Shown in pieces: positions 14,765-20,305 of a stretch of 20,305 nt of DNA (position 1 is its first letter; each line of letters starts with the position of its first letter). Source of the stretch: Bryobacteraceae bacterium. Its GTDB lineage: Bacteria; Acidobacteriota; Terriglobia; Bryobacterales; Bryobacteraceae. The stretch is taken from the NCBI GenBank assembly GCA_030044325.1, contig JASHWA010000014.1, forward strand, positions 1-20,305. The letters are read 5' to 3'. The notes beneath the pieces were generated by a model. The model searched no databases. It had not been told where the DNA came from and saw nothing but the letters and a program-made list of their open reading frames with translations. A program made the translations under genes and the position numbers.

Positions 14765-16087
14765 TCACCACAGTGACAGCGGCACGTCGCCCGGGCTGAA
14801 AGCGAGCCCCATGCTCACGCGATAGCTGTCGTTGCGGAAACCGTTGACCAGGACGATCTCCTGTCTCCGGTAATCGTAGCGTCCGACCAGGTGAAACGCG
14901 CGCGTCAGCCCGTAGGTAAAACCCGCGCCGCCGGTCAATCCCGAATACGGCTGGATTCCCTGCCCGATCGCGTCGAGCTTATAGTAGCCGCCGCTGATCC
15001 CGAAATTCCACTTCCGGATTCCCGTGTAGCTGTAGCTCGCGGTTCCCGAAATCTGCCGCGATGTCAGGTACACGCCGTTTCCCGGCGCGATGGTTTCCGC
15101 CGCGTCGAATCCGATAAAGGAATTCTTCATGTGACCTGACAGATTCGCCTCCACCGCGGGATAGATGTCCTGCCGGTAAAACGCCCGGATTCCAACCGAG
15201 GTTCCCAGCAGCGCCGCAATCACCGGATTGATCGAGATCTGCTCCACCCCCGACACCTCCGTGTTGAAGGCGCCGCCCACCAGCCGGTACGTCCAGTTTT
15301 TTCCCACGGAACTCGCGAAGAACGCCTGGCCCATGTCCGTCGTCGATTGCCCGAACGAAGGCGGAAAATCCATGAAGTAATGCTGGTACTGGAACCCGAG
15401 TGTTTTGCGCTGCGACAGCCGGTATCGAATCACCCCCCGCGCCGTGTACCCCCGGAGATTGGCCAGCGCCGACGCCTGCCGGTCCACCAGATAACCATCC
15501 CCGCCCATCGTGTAGCTGAGGCGCGATGATTGCACGTAGCTCATTTCCGCCGTGGATTGCAGAAAATAAAAACGGTTGTCGAACAGCTCCGCGGTGGGCT
15601 GGTTGGTCAGAACCGTGGACGGCTCATAGGCCGACCCGTAGCCGTAGGGCAGCGAGCTGGTTCCCGCCACTTGCTTCAGATTGAATACGATGTGGCGCGA
15701 TTTCTGATACGTATAGCCCAGCATCAGGTACGCCGTGCTCCCGTCAAACTGGGAGTAATCATCGTAATGATACAGACTGCCCGAGAAGTCCAGGCCCAGC
15801 ACCGAGTTGTGCCAGGTGTGCGTCCCGTAAACGCCGCCGCTGAGCTGTTCGCCATACAGCCCGCTCAGGTTCTCCAACTGTCCTTGCGAATTGAGCGCGA
15901 AGGGAACCAGACCCGTGTCGTAAAATCCGCTCACGCTGGCGAACATTCTCAGATCCACCGGCGCGCCGCTACGGTCGCCGATCGTTCCCGACCCGTTGCT
16001 CATGACCCCCGGCCCCAGATAGCTGCCGACTTGTGCCATCCCCGTGGCCGCAAACACCCACGCGAACGCCCCGAGTAATTTGGTCAA
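14765..16087 (-). CDS. Outer-membrane beta-barrel protein
   Basis: The frame runs from a TTG at 16123, but TTG 16087 is preferred: GGAG (16095-16098) lies 7 nt before it, and it gives a compact signal peptide (MTKLLGAFAWVFAATGMAQ). The mature protein (about 420 residues) is dominated by alternating short strands rich in Tyr, Gly, Ser and Thr, for example LGYTYQKSRHIVFNL, TARGVIRYRLSQ, TLGFQYQHYF and YRVSMGLAFS. Strands are separated by Gly/Asn/Asp turns, giving perhaps 16 or more strands. The end is SLW, not the usual aromatic F. Similar acidobacterial barrels sit near export loci, but I cannot name the substrate. It is followed 3 bp later by a receiver-domain gene. Confidence 0.75.
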   Translation of the reverse strand: MTKLLGAFAWVFAATGMAQVGSYLGPGVMSNGSGTIGDRSGAPVDLRMFASVSGFYDTGLVPFALNSQGQLENLSGLYGEQLSGGVYGTHTWHNSVLGLDFSGSLYHYDDYSQFDGSTAYLMLGYTYQKSRHIVFNLKQVAGTSSLPYGYGSAYEPSTVLTNQPTAELFDNRFYFLQSTAEMSYVQSSRLSYTMGGDGYLVDRQASALANLRGYTARGVIRYRLSQRKTLGFQYQHYFMDFPPSFGQSTTDMGQAFFASSVGKNWTYRLVGGAFNTEVSGVEQISINPVIAALLGTSVGIRAFYRQDIYPAVEANLSGHMKNSFIGFDAAETIAPGNGVYLTSRQISGTASYSYTGIRKWNFGISGGYYKLDAIGQGIQPYSGLTGGAGFTYGLTRAFHLVGRYDYRRQEIVLVNGFRNDSYRVSMGLAFSPGDVPLSLW

Positions 16088-16094
16088 GCTTTTG

Positions 16095-16098
16095 CTCC
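16095..16098 (-). promoter_or_regulatory. Shine-Dalgarno site supporting a TTG start at 16087
   Basis: GGAG on the minus strand, seven bases before TTG 16087. The upstream TTG at 16123 follows a TAG stop directly and has no such site, so this motif decides the start of the barrel-protein gene. Confidence 0.5.
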
Positions 16099-16276
16099 GA
16101 TTGTTTGGACTGAATGAAGACAACTATTCGAGTCTGACGCGTGCCGCTTGCTCGTGTCAAGCGCAGAGTGATCACCAACAATGGCAAGCCCCGTGCGTAA
16201 GCGCGGGGGGGAATGCGCGACCCGGCCCGGGGAACATCCCGCGCCGCGATGGTGTCCCCTATTTCGAGGTTCCACA

Positions 16277-18262
16277 ATGTTCAGGCAAATTGTTTGGCTC
16301 CAAGCCGCTCTCACTGCCGCTTTCGCGGCCGATCTTCCCGTTCGCGAAGTGATTCTCTACAAGCACGGCGTTGCCTATTTCACCCGCGCCGGCGAGCTAC
16401 AGCCCGGCGAAACCGTCCGCCTCGAATTCAAAGCCGACGATATGAACGATGTGCTCAAATCGCTCACTGTGACGGATCGCAACGGGGCGAAGATTTCGAG
16501 CGTGCGCTATGACGCCAGCGAGCCCCTGGAAAAGCGTCTCGAAAACTTCCCGTTTGCGGTCGGCGCCGGCTCCCCGCTCGCCGCGTTCCTCGACCAGATG
16601 AAAGGCTCGCGTATCGAATTGCGCCTCGGCAGCGAGACCATCGCCGGCGCAATCGTCAGCGCCCGCCTGGTCGCCGCCACCGACAAGCAGCCCGAACAGC
16701 AGACCGTCACGCTCCTCGACGATTCGGGCGAAATGCGCCGCTTCGATCTCGGTGCTGCGAGTACTATCCGATTCTCTGATAATAAGTTACAGGCGCTTTT
16801 GAAGGATTATCTTGATGTATTGAGCCAGGCGCATTCGAAAGACCGGCGCAGTATCTACATCGATTCTACCGGCAGCGCCGCACGCGATCTGATCGCGCGC
16901 TATACGATCCCTTCGCCGGTGTGGAAATCGAGCTATCGGCTGGTGTTCGGGACGGAATCTCAACCGACACTTGAGGGATGGGCGATTGTGGATAACACGA
17001 CGGGCGAGGATTGGTCGAATGTGCGGCTGAGCGTGGTTTCCGGAAAACCGATTTCGTTTATTACGCAGTTGTATCCGCCGAAATACATCACTCGGCCGGA
17101 AGCGGAGCTGGCGGAAAACCAAGCGGTCGCGCCGACCGTCTTCGACGCACCCGTGATGGTGACGGACGCCGCGACCATGGCGCCCGCGCCGCAGGCCAAC
17201 GCAAAGAGGGCGACGCGCGCGGGCGCTGGAGGCGGTTTCGGCGGAGGATCGTATCGGAACGTGAACGTTGACTCCTCCATCGCCGCCGCCGCCGAAACCT
17301 CCGACGCCGGCGAGCTCTTCGAATACAGTTTTTCCTCCCCCGTCACCATCAAAAAAGGCGAATCCGCCATGCTGCCCTTCCTGCAGCAGAAAATCGGCGC
17401 GCGCAAACTCCTCATCTACATGGAAAGCTTCGGCCTCCATCCCATGGACGCCGCCGAAATCACCAACAACACCGGCAAAACGCTCGACGGCGGACCCATC
17501 ACCGTTTACGATTCGAACACCTACTCGGGTGAAGCCCTGGTCGAAACCGTCAAAGCCGGCGACAAGCGCCTGATCAGCTACGGAGTCGATCTGGGAACGC
17601 GCGTCACCACCAAATGGGACACCTCGCGCGACGTGGTTCGCGAAGTCCACTTCCATCGCGGCGTCCTGAGCGCGCGCGCCGCGGTCGAGGAAACCAGAAC
17701 CTACACCATCCACAACGTCGATGCCAAGCCCAAAACGCTGATCATCGAGCATGCCCAGCGCGCCGGCTACAAGCTGCTCGATCAAACTCCCGCCGAGCGC
17801 ACCGCCAACGCGTATCGCTTTGAAGTGAAGCTCGCCGCAAGCGGAAATGCGACACTTCCGGTGAAAGAAGAGCGGCTGGTGAACCAGGTCTACGAAGTCG
17901 CCAATATGACCCCCGACGCCCTGGTCGCCTGGATCGAAAACAAACCCCTCAGCGACGCCCAGCGCCGCCAGATCGAGCAAATCATCCAGAAAAAGCGCGA
18001 AATCGCGGAGAATGACGCCGCGCAGAAGCGCGCCCAAAGCGACATCGCCGACCTGACGCAGGATCAGGAGCGCACGCGCGCCAATATCCAGAGCCTGAAC
18101 GCGGTCAGCGGCCAGCAGGAGCTCGTCCAGCAGTACGCCCGCCAGCTCGCATCCGCCGAAACCAGCCTCGGCACGCTGCGCGACCGGCAAGCTCACCTGC
18201 GCCGCACCCGCGCTACGTTAGAATCGGATCTGAATTCCTTAATGGATCGGATCGATTTCTGA
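16277..18262 (+). CDS. DUF4139 domain-containing secreted protein
   Basis: The start is ATG 16277, with GAGG 7 nt upstream; in-frame codons back to 16181 precede the signal peptide and are unlikely to be used. The 661-residue product begins with the signal peptide MFRQIVWLQAALTAAFA, then a beta-rich N-terminal domain (DLPVREVILYKHGVAYFTRAG). A DUF4139-type beta region begins at about residue 210 (YTIPSPVWKSSYRLVF, GWAIVDNTTGEDWSNVRL) and resumes at about 340-540. Between the blocks lies a Gly-rich linker (GAGGGFGGG, about 316-324). Residues 559-661 form a predicted coiled coil rich in Q, R and A. Function is unknown; the fold is related to mucoidy-inhibitor-like proteins. Its stop codon overlaps the presumed CTG start of the next gene. 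Confidence 0.82.
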   Translation: MFRQIVWLQAALTAAFAADLPVREVILYKHGVAYFTRAGELQPGETVRLEFKADDMNDVLKSLTVTDRNGAKISSVRYDASEPLEKRLENFPFAVGAGSPLAAFLDQMKGSRIELRLGSETIAGAIVSARLVAATDKQPEQQTVTLLDDSGEMRRFDLGAASTIRFSDNKLQALLKDYLDVLSQAHSKDRRSIYIDSTGSAARDLIARYTIPSPVWKSSYRLVFGTESQPTLEGWAIVDNTTGEDWSNVRLSVVSGKPISFITQLYPPKYITRPEAELAENQAVAPTVFDAPVMVTDAATMAPAPQANAKRATRAGAGGGFGGGSYRNVNVDSSIAAAAETSDAGELFEYSFSSPVTIKKGESAMLPFLQQKIGARKLLIYMESFGLHPMDAAEITNNTGKTLDGGPITVYDSNTYSGEALVETVKAGDKRLISYGVDLGTRVTTKWDTSRDVVREVHFHRGVLSARAAVEETRTYTIHNVDAKPKTLIIEHAQRAGYKLLDQTPAERTANAYRFEVKLAASGNATLPVKEERLVNQVYEVANMTPDALVAWIENKPLSDAQRRQIEQIIQKKREIAENDAAQKRAQSDIADLTQDQERTRANIQSLNAVSGQQELVQQYARQLASAETSLGTLRDRQAHLRRTRATLESDLNSLMDRIDF

Positions 18263-19221
18263 ACGTCGCACTCTTCGGATATGGAAACGTGGGCCGCGCC
18301 TTCGCGCGCCTGCTCGGATCGCAGCGGAAAGTTTTCCCGTTCCGCATCGTCGCCATTCAAACCCTGCGCCACGGCGCCGCCATCGACCCCCGCGGCCTCC
18401 CGCTCGAACCCCCATTCGGCAAGCGCATCGATTCGATCGATGAATTCCTCGATCGCGCCAGACCCGAAGTCGTCATCGAGCTGACCACGCTCAATCCCGC
18501 CACGGGCGAACCCGCCATTTCCCACATCCGCGCCGCATTCGCCCGCGGCTGCCACGCGATCACGGCCAACAAAGGACCCATCGCCCACGCCTACGCCGCG
18601 CTCGCCGAAGAAGCCCGCCGCTCGGGCGTCGAATTCCGCTTCGAATCGATCGTCATGGACGGCGCTCCCGTCTTCAATCTCGTGCGCAACAATCTTCCGG
18701 GGTGCAAGATTCGCGGGTTCACGGGGGTGGTCAATTCGACCACCAACGTCGTGATCGAAGCCATGCGCGCCGGCCGGACGCTTGCAGAAGGCGTCGAGGA
18801 AGCCCGCCGCATCGGCGTCACCGAAGCCGACGCGAGCTTCGATATCGACGGCTGGGACGCCGCCGCCAAAACAGCCGCGCTCGCAAATGTTTTAATGGAC
18901 GCGCGCCTGACGCCTCTCGACGTCGATCGCCGCGGAATCGCGCGGCTGACACCCGAAAAACTGCACGCGCTCAAACGGCAGGAAAAAACCGTCCGCCTGG
19001 TGAGCCGCGCCCGAACCACCCCCAACGGAGTGAAGCTGCGAGTCCGCGCCGAAGTGATATCCGAACATGACATTCTCGCAAGCACGCATCACACTTCGAG
19101 TCTTTTGCTGTTCGACACGGATCTGATGGGCACCATCGGCACAGTCGAGCTGAACCCCGGCGTCGAACAAACCGCCTACGGCGTCTTCAGCGACCTGGTA
19201 GACATCGCCAAGAGCTCCTGA
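18259..19221 (+). CDS. hom: Homoserine dehydrogenase with an apparent CTG start
   Basis: Homology demands that the protein begin at or before NVALFGYGNVGRAF, the nucleotide-binding Gly motif (residues 7-12). The only start-like codon there is CTG 18259, which overlaps the preceding TGA (CTGA). The first conventional start is GTG 18289, inside the motif, and would destroy it. From CTG the product has 320 residues. It includes TANKGPIAHAYAAL (K105), the substrate loop DIDGWDAAAKTAALA with D200 and the catalytic K204, and ends in TVELNPGVEQTAYGVFSDL. There is no ACT regulatory domain, so this is a short feedback-free form. It makes homoserine for threonine and methionine. A CTG start is rare; a frameshift or an upstream fusion are alternatives. 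The function call is strong, the start is not. Confidence 0.8.
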   Translation: MNVALFGYGNVGRAFARLLGSQRKVFPFRIVAIQTLRHGAAIDPRGLPLEPPFGKRIDSIDEFLDRARPEVVIELTTLNPATGEPAISHIRAAFARGCHAITANKGPIAHAYAALAEEARRSGVEFRFESIVMDGAPVFNLVRNNLPGCKIRGFTGVVNSTTNVVIEAMRAGRTLAEGVEEARRIGVTEADASFDIDGWDAAAKTAALANVLMDARLTPLDVDRRGIARLTPEKLHALKRQEKTVRLVSRARTTPNGVKLRVRAEVISEHDILASTHHTSSLLLFDTDLMGTIGTVELNPGVEQTAYGVFSDLVDIAKSS

Positions 19222-19370
19222 CCGCCGCAGCCGCGCTTCGCCTCTTGGCGCAGGGAACTTGGGCGGGATGCCGCACCCGCTTGGCCCCTCCAGAAATGTC
19301 GGGATGGCAGGATAAACCGCAACAAACAGATTCGCAAGATCTTTTCCGCGATGCCGCGCGAGGCGAGCCG

Positions 19371-19386
19371 TGGTACACGGTTTGCA
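19371..19386 (+). promoter_or_regulatory. Sigma-54 (-24/-12) promoter candidate upstream of cbiM
   Basis: TGGTACACGGTTTGCA matches the consensus TGGCAC-N5-TTGCA with one clear mismatch. The invariant GG (19372-19373) and GC (19384-19385) are separated by exactly ten bases. Transcription should start at about 19397, leaving a leader of about 36 nt before ATG 19433 that contains AGGAGG (19421-19426). The activator gene and its upstream binding site are not identified. Confidence 0.55.
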
Positions 19387-19432
19387 CGTTGAGCGGAAAC
19401 AAGCTTTACGCTTGAACGCGAGGAGGCCCGAT

Positions 19433-20119
19433 ATGCACATTTCGCCGGGTGTTGTAGAAGGCAACAAGATGATCCTGAGTTACGCGACCAGCGCGGTGGC
19501 TTTTGCTCTGGCCGCAAAGTTGTCCCGAGACACCGTTCGCAACGACGGTGGAACCAAAGCCCTGGTCTGGCGAAGTATCGCGACCACCGTGCAGGTGCTT
19601 CTCTTCTTTCAGGTGCTGCCGCACTATGTCGTCGGTCCATCGGAGGTGCATTTCATCTTCGGTGCGGCCTTGTACGTCGTGTTTGGGGCCGGGCCTGCCG
19701 CGATAGGACTCGCAGCGGGATTGCTGTTGCAGGGTGTGCTGTTCCAGCCGGCGGACCTGCCGCAATACTTCATCAACGTCACGACTCTGATCCTGCCGCT
19801 GGTCCTGGTAAGCTGGCTCGCCAAGCGAATCGTTCCGCACCACACCGCCTACGTCAACATGAGCTATTGGCAGTTGCTGGCGCTGTCGTTCGCGTATCAG
19901 GGCGGAGTGATTCTGGTTGTGGCGTTCTGGTGCCTTTACGGTAAAGGGTTCGGCGCGAACAATGTGAATGCGATCCTGTGGTTTGCCCTGAACTACCTGG
20001 TGGTGATCGTCTTTGAGCCGGTTGTTTCGCTGGTGGCTCTGGCGCTGGCGAAGAAATTCGACTACGTTACCAAGACGCACCCGCTGTTCTACAACCGGCT
20101 GCACCACGAAGTCGCCTGA
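19433..20119 (+). CDS. cbiM: CbiM-type metal ECF transporter permease (cobalt/nickel)
   Basis: ATG 19433 has a near-perfect Shine-Dalgarno (AGGAGG, six bases upstream). An in-frame start at 19370 would lie inside the promoter. The protein begins MHISPGVV: the Met-His-Ile start is the CbiM/NikM signature, in which the N-terminal amine and His2 bind the metal. The 228-residue product has about six to seven helices, with PSEVHFIFGAALYVVFGAGP and DLPQYFINVTTLILPL as conserved-looking core segments. The family is the substrate-binding part of an energy-coupling-factor transporter for Co2+ or Ni2+. CbiN, CbiQ and CbiO are absent, at least in the 186 bp that follow. The substrate metal cannot be decided. 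No cobalamin riboswitch box was found upstream. Confidence 0.78.
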   Translation: MHISPGVVEGNKMILSYATSAVAFALAAKLSRDTVRNDGGTKALVWRSIATTVQVLLFFQVLPHYVVGPSEVHFIFGAALYVVFGAGPAAIGLAAGLLLQGVLFQPADLPQYFINVTTLILPLVLVSWLAKRIVPHHTAYVNMSYWQLLALSFAYQGGVILVVAFWCLYGKGFGANNVNAILWFALNYLVVIVFEPVVSLVALALAKKFDYVTKTHPLFYNRLHHEVA

Positions 20120-20165
20120 GCAGTTGCGATCGTGACGGAGGGGTGGTGGCAGGCGCCGTGCCAAA

Positions 20166-20305
20166 CTATCTGAATCCCACGCCCACCACCACCACCCCCA
20201 ACTCGCGCTTATCATTCGCCGTCGAAAATGTTTTATCCACCGCCAGTGTCACGACAACCTCCGCTGACGACCCGCTCACATCTCCGGTGAGCGTATACAA
20301 CCCCG
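20166..20305 (-). CDS. C-terminal end of an unidentified protein
   Basis: The frame enters from the right edge and ends at TAG (20166-20168). The 45 or so visible residues include LYTLTGDVSGSSAEVVVTL and end KRELGVVVVGVGFR. A tail with D/K-R-E-L-G-V-x-V is common at the C-terminus of acidobacterial proteins tied to polysaccharide biosynthesis, but that link is inference and I cannot name the family. The four GTG codons in a row form a short plus-strand CAC repeat. The gene is convergent with cbiM, with 46 bp between the stops. Confidence 0.6.
   Translation of the reverse strand, partial: GLYTLTGDVSGSSAEVVVTLAVDKTFSTANDKRELGVVVVGVGFR

Noticed and set aside
16199..16265. GC-rich tract with GGGGA ... 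TCCCC before the DUF4139 gene
   Set aside because: It can form only an imperfect stem and has no T run. It is probably part of an ordinary leader.
16787..18196. 469-residue minus-strand ORF
   Set aside because: Antisense shadow of the DUF4139 gene; the Gly/Asp/Val repeats mirror codons of the real frame.
19222..19432. Cobalamin or NiCo riboswitch upstream of cbiM
   Set aside because: GGGAA near 19253 recalls the B12 riboswitch, but the GCCACTG box and the rest of the core are missing. No NiCo-like four-way junction could be drawn by eye.
20135..20200. GGTGGTGG ... CCACCACC inverted repeat as a bidirectional terminator
   Set aside because: The right arm is explained by four Val codons in the minus-strand gene, the spacer is long, and no T run follows on either strand.

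Overview
The window is about 60-65% G+C with long, tightly packed genes. Several traits suggest an acidobacterium of the Solibacter/Bryobacter type: Ig-like tails with a QVN...P motif, a Gly-rich DUF4139 protein, and a three-gene sdhCAB of the cytochrome b558 class. This placement is inferred from protein style only; no rRNA or tRNA gene is present.

Layout. (1) 1-2165: the start of a secreted DUF3471-like protein (minus, cut by the window edge), then a large membrane protein with a highly charged Gln/Asn/Asp-rich domain (plus). A 334-bp gene-free gap follows, packed with nested inverted repeats and possibly encoding a structured RNA. (2) 2166-5562 (minus): a three-gene unit joined by two 4-bp stop/start overlaps, encoding a UXS-like nucleotide-sugar enzyme, a secreted TIM-barrel-like hydrolase, and a SAM methyltransferase with an appended beta-rich tail. 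It looks like part of a surface-polysaccharide locus. (3) 5607-7865 (plus): a membrane-anchored heterodisulfide-reductase-like iron-sulfur protein, a small ribbon-helix-helix protein and a small unknown ORF. The 44-bp gap to the minus operon carries two back-to-back extended -10 elements and no Shine-Dalgarno sites, suggesting leaderless mRNAs. (4) 7871-11282 (minus): sdhC-sdhA-sdhB, respiratory complex II. A heptamer tandem repeat occupies the sdhB ribosome-binding region, and a perfect 12-bp inverted repeat precedes sdhC. (5) 11361-12701 (minus): a polytopic GT-C-like membrane protein whose start codon overlaps the start codon of a divergent PBP4-type D,D-carboxypeptidase (12700-14139, plus). 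An FmdB zinc ribbon follows. (6) 14405-16087 (minus): an outer-membrane beta-barrel protein and a stand-alone response-regulator receiver, 3 bp apart. (7) 16277-19221 (plus): a DUF4139 protein and a homoserine dehydrogenase that appears to start at CTG, overlapping the upstream stop as CTGA. (8) 19433-20119 (plus): a lone CbiM-type metal-uptake permease behind a good match to a sigma-54 -24/-12 promoter. The window closes on the C-terminal end of another minus-strand gene.

Most proteins fit housekeeping roles: respiration (sdh, Fe-S protein), envelope building (UXS, hydrolase, GT-C-like protein, PBP4, barrel) and amino-acid synthesis (homoserine dehydrogenase). The less ordinary signals are non-coding or at gene starts: the candidate RNA at 1864-2085, the leaderless divergent promoter pair, the shared CATG start, the CTGA start and the sigma-54 site. 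No CRISPR array, IS element, phage gene or recognisable defence system was seen.
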